From NCBI RefSeq assembly GCF_014595885.1, contig NZ_JABUKC010000001.1, positions 310,001 to 374,000 of the forward strand: 64,000 bases of DNA, in the 5' to 3' direction. Shown here piece after piece: positions 11,344 through 19,131 of this stretch. The notes beneath the pieces were generated by a model. The model was not told the DNA's origin, ran no database searches, and was given only the letters and a program-made list of their open reading frames with translations. Both the position numbers and the translations under genes were made by a program. Source of the DNA: Microcella alkalica (lineage in GTDB: Bacteria; Actinomycetota; Actinomycetes; Actinomycetales; Microbacteriaceae). The first letter of the stretch is position 1. The number at the start of each line of letters is the position of its first letter.

Positions 11344-11762
11344 GCGGTGACCTGCGCGCGATCCGTGGTGGTCGCCACGGCGATCTTGCGCGGCTTCGCC
11401 TTCTCGAGCACGGGCAGCATGACGCTCAGCACGCCGTTCTCGTAGTGGGCGCTGATGCCCTCGGTGTCGATGTCCTTGCCGAGGGTGAGCTGGCGCAGGT
11501 ACTGGCCCGAGGGGCGCTCGCGCGTGAGCCACTGCACGCCCTCGTTCGAGCGGGGCGTGCGCTCGGCGCGGATCGTGAGCAGCTGACCGTCGACGTCGAC
11601 GTCGACGCTGCCCGGGTCGACGCCCGGCAGGTCGGCGCTGAGTACGAAGTGGTCGCCGTCGCGATAGACGTCCATCGGCATGAGTCGCGGGCTCTCGCGG
11701 CGGTCGAGCAGGGTGCCGGCGACGCGGTCGAGCTCGCGGAACGGGTCGAAGAACATGGTCAT
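11340..11762 (-). CDS. Hsp20 family small heat shock protein
   Basis: This 140-residue alpha-crystallin-type holdase keeps unfolded proteins soluble under stress. The start MTMFFDPFRELDRV is typical of actinobacterial Hsp18/Hsp20 proteins. The alpha-crystallin domain spans about residues 35-125, with LSADLPGVDPGSVDVDVDG and the late motif YENGVLSVMLPV. I place the start at 11762, with GAAGGAGG five bases upstream; an in-frame GTG at 11777 falls just ahead of that site and would be a wrong start. Two heat shock operators (HAIR-like and CIRCE-like) lie upstream. It ends tail to tail with the metal ATPase. Confidence 0.93.
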
Positions 11763-11791
11763 GAGGTCCTCCTTCACAAGCGGTCTCGAAA

Positions 11792-11812
11792 GTTGAGTCG
11801 CTATGGCTCAAC
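11792..11812 (-). promoter_or_regulatory. HAIR-like HspR operator of hsp20
   Basis: GTTGAGT-N7-GCTCAAC is a perfect inverted repeat with the seven-base spacer of the HspR site HAIR (CTTGAGT-N7-ACTCAAG). Two positions differ from consensus. It lies 30-50 bases before the hsp20 start. Confidence 0.7.
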
Positions 11813-11822
11813 TACGTCGAGA

Positions 11823-11849
11823 TTAGCACTCGGCATGGTCGAGTGCCAA
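11823..11849 (-). promoter_or_regulatory. CIRCE element (HrcA site) of hsp20
   Basis: TTAGCACTC-N9-GAGTGCCAA matches CIRCE (TTAGCACTC-N9-GAGTGCTAA) with one mismatch and the correct nine-base spacer. It is 61-87 bases before the hsp20 start, next to the HAIR-like element. Confidence 0.85.
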
Positions 11850-11930
11850 TGGTTCGCGCATGGCGAAGCTCGAGCACCTCGGCCTCCTGAAGGGCGGCGA
11901 GGATGCCCGACGCGAGCTCGCCGAGCAGCC

Positions 11931-13415
11931 CTAGTACCCCGCGAAGGAGTCGGTGCGCACGCGCTTCGCCCCGGCCGCGCGCAGCGCCGAGCGCCCCGCC
12001 GCCACGAGCGCGGGCGCCCCCGAGACGTACCCGCGACGACGCGCGATGTCGGGCACCGCGGCCCGCAGGCTCTCGCCGCTCAGGTCGTCGCGGTCGAGCT
12101 CGACGACGCGCGCGCCGGAGGCCTCGAGCACGTCGCGGTAGAGCACCTCGCCGTCGCGCGAGGGCACGACCACGACGACGACGTCGCGCTGCTCGCCGCG
12201 TCGCGCGACCTCGGCGAGCTGGCTCGCGAAGGGGGTGACCCCGATGCCGCCGGCGACGAGCACGACAGGCTCCGCCGGGTCGCGGGGGAGGAGGAAGTCG
12301 CCGCTCACCTGCGTCGCCCGCACGAGCGACCCCGGCTCGAGGGCGGCGAGCTCGCGCTTGAAGGAGGAACCCTGCTCGGGCATCCGCAGCCCGATCGCGA
12401 CCTCGGGGGCCTCGCCGTCCGCCGCCGACGGCGCCGAGGCGATCGAGAAGACGCGGCGCGTGCCGCGGATGTCGGCGCGGTGCGGCAGGTGCAGCTCGAG
12501 CCACTGGCCGGCCTCGAAGGGCACGGGGCGGGTCGGCGCGAAGCGGAACTCCGTCGCCGACGGCGACAGGGCGCGAGTGCCCGTCAGCCGCAGGGCGAAC
12601 CCTCGCCGGCGCGACACCGCGAAGGCGACGATGTTGCCGATGAGCAGGGCGAGCTCGGGCGAGGTGTAGATCAGCACGGGGCCGACCGGGAAGGAGAACG
12701 GCACCGAGAACGCGACCGCGACGACCGCGGCGGTCAGCCACTGCTGCCAGCGCCGCGGCGGCAGCGTGATCGGCTCGGTCAGCATGAAGCCGGCGAGGAA
12801 GACGACCGGGTACAGCACGAGGATCGAGAGGTAGGCATCGAGCGGGGTCGCGCCCGTGAGCGTCACCCGCGTGCCGATGATCGCGACGACGAGCACGACG
12901 AGCAGCAGGCCGATGTCGAGCCGCCGCGTGCGGTCGAGCAGCAGGAGGGCGCCGAGGGCGACGACGGGCAGCATCGCGGGCGTCGCGATCCACCAGATGC
13001 CGACCGTGAGGCCGGTGAGGCCGGCGACCCAGACGCCCGTCGCGGCCGGGTTGAGGATGTGCCGACCGCGCCACACGACGAGGTACTTCGACAGCGCCGC
13101 GACGATGCCCGCGAGCGCGGCGCCGACGAGATCCATCGTCGCGGCCGACGGCGGCAGGAGGCACGCGATGATGAGGGCGGTGATGACGCTCGACTCGCGG
13201 TGCGGCACGACGCGCGCGAGCCGCGCCGCCGCCTCGTTCGCGCCGAGGGTCGCGACGCCGACGACGCCGAGCATCGCGAGCAGCCCGAGCGGGTCGATGC
13301 CGATCACGCCGAGCGACCCCAGCAGCACGCCCATCGCGAGCACGGCGGCGAGGGCGATGACCGTCAGCCGGTACATGCTCACGCGGCCGGTCACGGCATC
13401 CACGATCGCTCTCAT
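11931..13415 (-). CDS. RnfD/NqrB-like membrane protein fused to an FAD/NAD(P) reductase domain
   Basis: A 494-residue protein in two parts. The first 260 or so residues form about eight to ten membrane helices with NqrB/RnfD features, such as the HILNPAATGVW stretch. The rest is a ferredoxin-NADP reductase-like module: a flavin-binding part (FEAGQWLELHLP, RRVFSIAS) and a NAD(P)-binding part (VVLVAGGIGVTPF). Electrons would pass from NAD(P)H through FAD into the membrane domain and on to the FMN lipoprotein encoded upstream. The start overlaps the apbE stop (ATGA). This is the last gene of a three-gene operon. It is not the six-subunit Rnf or Nqr complex; the partner subunits are absent. The exact electron acceptor is unknown. 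Confidence 0.85.
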   Translation of the reverse strand: MRAIVDAVTGRVSMYRLTVIALAAVLAMGVLLGSLGVIGIDPLGLLAMLGVVGVATLGANEAAARLARVVPHRESSVITALIIACLLPPSAATMDLVGAALAGIVAALSKYLVVWRGRHILNPAATGVWVAGLTGLTVGIWWIATPAMLPVVALGALLLLDRTRRLDIGLLLVVLVVAIIGTRVTLTGATPLDAYLSILVLYPVVFLAGFMLTEPITLPPRRWQQWLTAAVVAVAFSVPFSFPVGPVLIYTSPELALLIGNIVAFAVSRRRGFALRLTGTRALSPSATEFRFAPTRPVPFEAGQWLELHLPHRADIRGTRRVFSIASAPSAADGEAPEVAIGLRMPEQGSSFKRELAALEPGSLVRATQVSGDFLLPRDPAEPVVLVAGGIGVTPFASQLAEVARRGEQRDVVVVVVPSRDGEVLYRDVLEASGARVVELDRDDLSGESLRAAVPDIARRRGYVSGAPALVAAGRSALRAAGAKRVRTDSFAGY

Positions 13416-14311
13416 CGGAACAGCTCGCCCTCCCATCGGACGCTCGCCTCGAGGCGCCCGTCGCTGAACATCCTCACCCAGGTGAAGTCGAACGCCGCCT
13501 CGAGCTCGGCCGGCTCGGCGACGAAGAGCGCCGTCGCGAGGCCGTCGGCCTCGAGGGCGGTAGCGGCGACGACCCACGTGCCGATGATCCCGCCGACGGG
13601 GCGGCCCGTCACGGCGTCGATGATGTGGTGCAGGCCCTCGCCCCACGCCCGTCGCGACGGCGACGAGGCGGCGAGCGCGGCATCGCGCAGCTCGACGACG
13701 CCGACCGCCTTCGTCGGGTTGGCGGGGTTCTCGAGGGCGACCCGGATGCCCGCCCCGCCCAGCGCCCGCAGGTCGCCGCTGCCGTCGACGACCGTCTCGA
13801 CCGCGCCGCGGGCCGCGAGCAGGTCGCCGACGAGGTCGACGAGGTACCCCTTGCCGGCCGCGCCCACGTCGAGCAGCACGCCGGTGCGCGTGCGCAGCCG
13901 CACAGCCCCGGCGTCGGCGCGCTCGAGGTCGAGCGTCTCGGCCCAGGCGGGTGCCGGCACCGGCTCGCCGCTGGGCCGCAGCCGGTAGGTCGCGTCGTAG
14001 CCGAGCCGCTCGAGCGAGGCGCCGACGAGCGGGCTCACCCGCCCGCCGGTCGCGGCGTGCAGGCGCTCGTAGAGGTCGAGCAGCGGGCCCGCGTCATTGG
14101 GCAGCGGCCACTCGCCGCCGTCGCGCGCGGCCGCGATGCGGGCCACGAGCGAGTCGTCACGGAAGCGCGACCAGTCGCGGTCGAACCGCTCGACGCGCGC
14201 CAGCACCGCGGAGCGGTCGTCGTCGTCGAGCCCGCGCGCGGCGTCGATGCGCCACGCGGTGCCGATCGCCTCGAAGAGCCAGGCGTCGCCCGCGTCAGCC
14301 GGCGAGGGCAT
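13412..14311 (-). CDS. apbE: FAD:protein FMN transferase (ApbE)
   Basis: A 299-residue ApbE-family enzyme that attaches FMN covalently to a Thr or Ser of a target flavoprotein outside the membrane, using FAD and Mg. Family landmarks are all present: IGTAWRID near the start, DVGAAGKGYLVD, VDGSGDLRALGG, HHIIDAVTGRPV and a C-terminal TALEADGLATALFV segment. The expected target is the FMN-binding lipoprotein whose gene overlaps it by 17 bp upstream. The downstream reductase gene overlaps by 4 bp. No signal peptide is evident, so its exported location is uncertain. Confidence 0.93.
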   Translation of the reverse strand: MPSPADAGDAWLFEAIGTAWRIDAARGLDDDDRSAVLARVERFDRDWSRFRDDSLVARIAAARDGGEWPLPNDAGPLLDLYERLHAATGGRVSPLVGASLERLGYDATYRLRPSGEPVPAPAWAETLDLERADAGAVRLRTRTGVLLDVGAAGKGYLVDLVGDLLAARGAVETVVDGSGDLRALGGAGIRVALENPANPTKAVGVVELRDAALAASSPSRRAWGEGLHHIIDAVTGRPVGGIIGTWVVAATALEADGLATALFVAEPAELEAAFDFTWVRMFSDGRLEASVRWEGELFR

Positions 14312-14750
14312 CCGCCTTGATCTGCTCGAGGGCGTCGCGGAACCCGCCGCTCGTCAGCGACGACCCGGCCACGCGCGTCACGTTGAGGGTGTCGATGTCC
14401 TTGCCGACGACCTCGGCGGCGATGCCGCCGGCGAACAGGCCCTGGAACCGCTCGGTCGTCGGGTTGTTGGCGTTCGTCTGCACCGTCACGTCGGTGACGA
14501 TGTCGCCCTCGAGGGTGAGCTCGACGATGATGCTCTCGCCGCCGTTCGGGCTCTGGTACTCGCCGCTGGCGCTGTAGGTGCCGTCGTCGTAGACGGCGGA
14601 GGTGTCGGCCTCGGCGCCGCTCGGCGCCTCCGGTGCCGCGTCGGTGCCGGCGTCGGCGGCGGTCGCGCAGCCGGCGAGCGTCGTCAGCAGCGCGGCCGCG
14701 GCGGCGGCGCCCGCGAGCGGCGCGGCGGCGGGTCGGGTCGAACGGGTCAT
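14295..14750 (-). CDS. FMN-binding domain lipoprotein (RnfG/NqrC-like)
   Basis: A 151-residue exported lipoprotein with a LAGC lipobox at about residues 25-28, followed by an Ala/Asp/Glu-rich linker and a small FMN_bind domain. The covalent FMN site in this family is SGAT with a flavinylated Thr; here the aligned stretch reads AGSSLTSGGF, placing Ser131 where Thr is expected. The start has GGAGG six bases upstream. It is the first gene of the operon, and its 3' end overlaps apbE by 17 bp. It probably carries electrons on the outer face of the membrane. The attachment residue is a prediction. Confidence 0.85.
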   Translation of the reverse strand: MTRSTRPAAAPLAGAAAAAALLTTLAGCATAADAGTDAAPEAPSGAEADTSAVYDDGTYSASGEYQSPNGGESIIVELTLEGDIVTDVTVQTNANNPTTERFQGLFAGGIAAEVVGKDIDTLNVTRVAGSSLTSGGFRDALEQIKADALAG

Positions 14751-14959
14751 GGATCCTCCGGGCGAGGCAGGCTGTGGTCGGGCGGGCTGAGCGGGCGGAT
14801 GCTCGACGCGAGCGAGCGGCAGACCCGGGTTCAGCATCCCGATGATCGATGAGTATTCGCTGGAGCGGGCTGGAGGGTTTGCTCCGCGCGCCATGAGCGT
14901 CGCGCGAGAGCGGCCGCCGAGCGGCGGCGCGAAGCTTTACACAGTCGAAACAGAAAAGG

Positions 14960-14987
14960 TTGTCTACCCGTGTTCACGGGGCATATG
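14960..14987 (+). promoter_or_regulatory. Subtilase promoter containing a palindromic operator
   Basis: TTGTCT (14960-14965) and CATATG (14982-14987) are 16 bases apart. The spacer holds the perfect inverted repeat CCCGTG-TT-CACGGG (14967-14980), a good place for a repressor. The surrounding 14930-15000 is clearly AT-richer than its neighbours. I see nothing else certain in the divergent gap 14751-15057 apart from the weak GAGCGGCCGCCGAGCGGCGGC-like hairpin before it. Confidence 0.5.
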
Positions 14988-15057
14988 TTTGGCCAATCCA
15001 CGGTTGCAGACCATCGTTTCTGCAGCGCCCACCTCCACACGAAGGATGCACAACGCT

Positions 15058-18000
15058 GTGACACCACGGGCACGCCGCACACCGGCATCACCTCCCCTCC
15101 GTTCCCTCCTCTCCCTCGCCACCGGCACCGCGCTCGTCGCGGCTGGCGTGCTCGCGGCGCCGATGACGTCGACCGCGGCGCCGAAGGAGCCCACCGTCTC
15201 GGCCGCGGCCTTCGACGATGGCCGCTACGTCGTGCTGCTCGCCGACGATGCCGCCGCCGCCTACGAGGGCGGCGTCGACGGCTTCGCGCGCACCGCCCCG
15301 AAGAAGGGCGAGCAGCTCGACCCGAAGCGCTCGGCGGTCGCCGAGTACCGTCAGTACCTCAAGCAGCAGCAGCAGGAGACCGCGGCAGCGGTCGACGCGC
15401 AGATCGCCGCCTCGTACACGACCACGGTCAACGCCTTCACGGCCGACCTCACCGCCGCGCAGGCGGCGAAGCTCGCCGCCCAGCGCGGCGTCGTGGCGAT
15501 CGCGCCCGACGAGCTGCTGAAGGTCACGTCGGTGCCGGGCACCGAGTTCCTCGGCCTCGAGGGCCCCGGCGGGCTGTGGGAGAAGGTCGGCGGCGCCGAG
15601 ACCGCGGGCGAGGGCATCGTGATCGGCGTGCTCGACACGGGCATCGCGCCTGAGAACCCGTCGTTCGCCGGTGACAAGCTCGGCAAGAAGCCGGGTGACA
15701 CCCCGTATCGCTCGGGCAAGACCATTGTCTTCGAGAAGGCCGACGGCGGCACGTTCGTCGGCGAGTGCCAGACCGGCACGCAGTTCTCGGTCGACGACTG
15801 CAGCACGAAGGTCATCGGCGCCCGCTACTTCGTCGACGGCTTCGGCAAGCAGAACATCGGCGACGTGAAGACCGGGCCGGGCGAGTTCCTCTCGCCGCGC
15901 GACGGTGACGGCCACGGCTCGCACACCGCGGGCACCGCGGCGGGCAACCACCTCGTCGACGCGGAGGTCGCCGGCATCGACTTCGGCCAGATCTCCGGCG
16001 TGGCCCCCGGCGCGAAGATCGCGGCGTACAAGGTCTGCTGGAACGGCAAGGACGCCGCCTCGACCGCCGACGACGGCTGCGCGACGAGCGACCTGCTCGC
16101 CGGCATTGAGGCCGCGACGCTCGACGGCGTCGACGTGATCAACTACTCGATCGGTGGCGGTGCCGCCGATTCGACGGTGTCGATCATCGACCAGGCGTTC
16201 CTCGGCGCGGCCGCGGCGGGCATCTTCGTCTCGGCGTCGGCCGGCAACTCCGGACCGGGTTACTCCACGCTCGACAACGCGAGCCCGTGGATCACGACGG
16301 TCGCCGCGAGCACGATCCCCTCGTACGAGGCGACTGCGACGCTCGGCAACGGCGACGCCTACGCCGGCGCCTCGATCACGGTCGACATGACCGAGGGCGC
16401 GGAGCCGCTCACCGGCTCGCTCGTGCTCTCTGACGTGCTGGGCGCCGCGGGCGCCACCGAGGCCGACGTCAAGCTCTGCGCGCCGGGCGCGCTCGACGCG
16501 GCGAAGGTCGCCGAGGGCACGATCGTGGTCTGCGACCGCGGCGTCTACGACCGCGTGGCCAAGTCGGCCGAGGTCGCTCGCGTGGGCGGCATCGGCATGA
16601 TCATGGTCAACGTCACGCCCGGCTCGGTGGATGCCGATGCGCACTCGGTGCCGACGGTGCACCTCAACAGCGAGTACCGCGACGCCGTGCGCGCGTACGC
16701 CGCGACCGCGGGAGCGACCGCGAGCCTCGCGTTCGGCAACTCGACCGACGTCGTGACGGCCGTGCCGCAGGTGGCGGGCTTCTCGTCGCGCGGTCCGGTG
16801 CTGGCGGACGGCAGCGACATCCTCAAGCCCGACATCGCGGCTCCCGGCGTGGGCATCCTCGCCGCCACGTCGCACCGCGAGGGCGTCGCTCCGACGTTCA
16901 ACTTCCTCAGCGGCACGTCGATGGCGGCTCCCCACATCGCCGGCCTCGCGCTGCTGTACCTGGGCGAGCGTCCGACGGCGACGCCTGCGGAGGTCAAGTC
17001 GGCTCTCATGACGACCGCCTACGACACCAAGAAGTCCGACGGCTCGCCGATGACCGACCCGTTCGCGCAGGGCGCCGGCCACGCCGACCCGACGCGATTC
17101 TTCGAGCCGGGCCTGCTGTACCTCAACGACCTCGGCGACTGGTACAGCTACATCGAGGGCATCGGCTACGGGCTGGGCGACTCGGTCGACCCCGTCGACC
17201 CGAGCGACCTCAACCTCGCCTCGCTCACCGTCGGTGAGATGACCGCCCCGCAGACGGTGACCCGCACGGTCACCGCGACGCAGGCCGGCACCTTCACCGC
17301 CTCGGTGCAGGGCATGGCGGGCATGGACGTCACGGTCGAGCCCTCGACGCTGAGCTTCGGCGCGGCGGGCGAGACGGCGACGTTCACGGTCACCTTCGCC
17401 CGCACGACCGCCACGCTCGACGCCTGGGCGACCGGTTCGCTCACGTGGACTTCGGGCGACACGACGGTGCGCTCGCCCCTCGCGGCCAAGCCCGTGACGA
17501 TCATCGCCGCGGCCGAGGTCGCCGGCGAGGGCGTCGACGGCTCGGTCGAGGTCAGCGTAACCCCCGGCGGCACGGGCGACATCGCTCTGGCCACCACGGG
17601 GCTCTCGCTCGGCGACGTGCTCTCCGGCACGGGGGCGACGGGCTTCACCGCCGAGTACACGGTCGATGTGCCGGCAGGTGCCGCGATGGCGCGCTTCGAC
17701 CTCGACTCGCTCGACGACACGGCCGACCTCGACCTCGTGGTCTACCAGCTCGACGACACCGGCACCCCGATCGCGGTCTGGGTCTCGGCGACGGGTGCGG
17801 CCGACGAGCGCGTCGATCTCGTCGCGCCGGAGGCCGGCCAGTACCTCGTGCTCGCGGACGTCTACTCGGCGCCGGGCACGGTCGGCTGGGATCTCACCGT
17901 CACCTCGGTGGTGCCGGGCGGCGCCGAGCTCGCGCTCGACCCGGCCGTGCTCGCCGGCGAACAGGGCGTCGAGACCAGCTACACCGCCTCGTGGAGCGGG

Positions 18001-18102
18001 CTCGAGCCCGACTCCAGCTACCTCGGCCTCGTGAGCTACGGCGACACGGGCGCCTTCACGGTGGTCACGGTCGACACGGGGGCGGCAGCGCCGACGCCGT
18101 AG
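15058..18102 (+). CDS. Large secreted subtilisin-like serine protease (S8)
   Basis: An extracellular protease of about 1014 residues. A signal peptide (RARR, then a hydrophobic stretch ending near APMTSTAAP) is followed by an I9-type propeptide (to about residue 155). The catalytic domain has Asp in GVLDTGIAP, His in GHGSHTAGT and Ser in SGTSMAAPH. A protease-associated domain is inserted between His and Ser. The C-terminal part has an Fn3-like segment and a prepeptidase C-type domain, with no cell wall anchor. I prefer the GTG at 15058, eleven bases after GAAGGA; an in-frame ATG at 15046 touches that site and would add four residues. It is divergent from the flavin operon. Confidence 0.93.
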   Translation: MTPRARRTPASPPLRSLLSLATGTALVAAGVLAAPMTSTAAPKEPTVSAAAFDDGRYVVLLADDAAAAYEGGVDGFARTAPKKGEQLDPKRSAVAEYRQYLKQQQQETAAAVDAQIAASYTTTVNAFTADLTAAQAAKLAAQRGVVAIAPDELLKVTSVPGTEFLGLEGPGGLWEKVGGAETAGEGIVIGVLDTGIAPENPSFAGDKLGKKPGDTPYRSGKTIVFEKADGGTFVGECQTGTQFSVDDCSTKVIGARYFVDGFGKQNIGDVKTGPGEFLSPRDGDGHGSHTAGTAAGNHLVDAEVAGIDFGQISGVAPGAKIAAYKVCWNGKDAASTADDGCATSDLLAGIEAATLDGVDVINYSIGGGAADSTVSIIDQAFLGAAAAGIFVSASAGNSGPGYSTLDNASPWITTVAASTIPSYEATATLGNGDAYAGASITVDMTEGAEPLTGSLVLSDVLGAAGATEADVKLCAPGALDAAKVAEGTIVVCDRGVYDRVAKSAEVARVGGIGMIMVNVTPGSVDADAHSVPTVHLNSEYRDAVRAYAATAGATASLAFGNSTDVVTAVPQVAGFSSRGPVLADGSDILKPDIAAPGVGILAATSHREGVAPTFNFLSGTSMAAPHIAGLALLYLGERPTATPAEVKSALMTTAYDTKKSDGSPMTDPFAQGAGHADPTRFFEPGLLYLNDLGDWYSYIEGIGYGLGDSVDPVDPSDLNLASLTVGEMTAPQTVTRTVTATQAGTFTASVQGMAGMDVTVEPSTLSFGAAGETATFTVTFARTTATLDAWATGSLTWTSGDTTVRSPLAAKPVTIIAAAEVAGEGVDGSVEVSVTPGGTGDIALATTGLSLGDVLSGTGATGFTAEYTVDVPAGAAMARFDLDSLDDTADLDLVVYQLDDTGTPIAVWVSATGAADERVDLVAPEAGQYLVLADVYSAPGTVGWDLTVTSVVPGGAELALDPAVLAGEQGVETSYTASWSGLEPDSSYLGLVSYGDTGAFTVVTVDTGAAAPTP

Positions 18103-18113
18103 TGCGATGAACC

Positions 18114-18153
18114 ACGACGGCCCGGGTCCTGTTCAGGAGGCCCGGGCCGTCGT
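18114..18153. terminator. Bidirectional terminator between subtilase and purU
   Basis: ACGACGGCCCGGG and CCCGGGCCGTCGT form a perfect 13-bp stem around a 14-base loop, which can itself pair TCCT with AGGA. It lies between two convergent genes, 11 bases after the subtilase stop and 13 before the purU stop. Confidence 0.8.
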
Positions 18154-18166
18154 CATGCGCACGGAC

Positions 18167-19024
18167 CTACTTGAAGATGATGGTGCGCTGGCCGTCGAGC
18201 AGCACGCGATCCTCCGCGAACCAGGTGACGGCCTGGCTGAGGGTGCGGCTCTCCTCGTCCTGCCCGATCGCGACGAGCTCGGCGACGCTGCGCGAGTGGT
18301 CGACGCGCACCACGTTCTGCTCGATGATGGGGCCCTCGTCGAGGTCGCTCGTGACGAAGTGCGCGGTCGCGCCGATGAGCTTCACGCCGCGCGTGTGCGC
18401 CTGCTTGTACGGGTTCGCGCCCTTGAAGCCCGGCAGGAACGAGTGGTGAATGTTGATCGCCCGCCCGGCGAGCCGCTCGCACAGCTCGGGGGAGAGGATC
18501 TGCATGTAGCGGGCCAGCACGACGAGCTCGATGTCGTGCGCCTCGACCGCCTCGAGCACGCGCGCCTCGAACGCCGCCTTCTCCTCCGGGTTCGTCACCG
18601 GCCGCGACTCGAACGGCACGCCGTAGAAGCTCGCGAGCTCGCCGAGGTCGGGGTGGTTGCCGAGCACGAGCGGGATCTCCACCGGCAGCTGCCCCGCCCG
18701 CTGCCGGAACAGCAGATCGTTGAGGCAGTGCGCCGCCTTCGACACGAGCACGAGCGTGCGCAGCGGGCGACCCACCCGGTCGATGCGGCAGGCCATGCCG
18801 TAGCGGTCGATGACGGGCTGCAGCGCCGCAAGCAGGCGGTCGTGGTCGGCGGGCGTCTCGGTCTGCAGGCGCAGGAAGAAGCGGCCCGACTCGAGGCTCG
18901 AGAACTGCTGCAGCTCGGTGATGTTGCCCTCGGCCTCGACGATCGAGCCCGTGACGGCGTGCACGATGCCGGGCTGGTCGTCGCAGACGAGGGTGACGAT
19001 CCAGTGGTGGAGGGTGGCGGTCAC
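18167..19024 (-). CDS. purU: Formyltetrahydrofolate deformylase
   Basis: This 285-residue enzyme hydrolyses 10-formyl-THF to formate and THF, balancing one-carbon units. An N-terminal ACT domain (LVCDDQPGIVHAVTG, about residues 10-85) precedes the formyltransferase-like catalytic domain with INIHHSFLPGF (Asn and His) and the catalytic Asp in TSDLDEGPIIEQ. The GTG start at 19024 lies seven bases after a minus-strand TAGGCT box, suggesting a leaderless mRNA. Formate released here can feed purine synthesis, which fits the purH and glyA-folD genes of the window. The ACT domain suggests Met or Gly control, as in E. coli. Confidence 0.94.
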   Translation of the reverse strand: MTATLHHWIVTLVCDDQPGIVHAVTGSIVEAEGNITELQQFSSLESGRFFLRLQTETPADHDRLLAALQPVIDRYGMACRIDRVGRPLRTLVLVSKAAHCLNDLLFRQRAGQLPVEIPLVLGNHPDLGELASFYGVPFESRPVTNPEEKAAFEARVLEAVEAHDIELVVLARYMQILSPELCERLAGRAINIHHSFLPGFKGANPYKQAHTRGVKLIGATAHFVTSDLDEGPIIEQNVVRVDHSRSVAELVAIGQDEESRTLSQAVTWFAEDRVLLDGQRTIIFK

Positions 19025-19131
19025 ACGCCCCAGCCTATTGCGGGGGCGCGGGCACGTTAGCGTAGACGCGGATGCTCCGCCGAGCATCCCCGGATGCGTC
19101 GGCCCGCCACGCCGACCACGAGAGCGTCACC

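Noticed and set aside
11763-11777. GTG at 11777 as start of hsp20
   Set aside because: The five extra codons overlap the strong GAAGGAGG ribosome binding site that serves the ATG at 11762.
19072-19131. Upstream ATG of the MFS gene as true start
   Set aside because: It would be leaderless after TAGCGT, but the added 20 residues are polar and fit no MFS N-terminus. Left as an alternative only.
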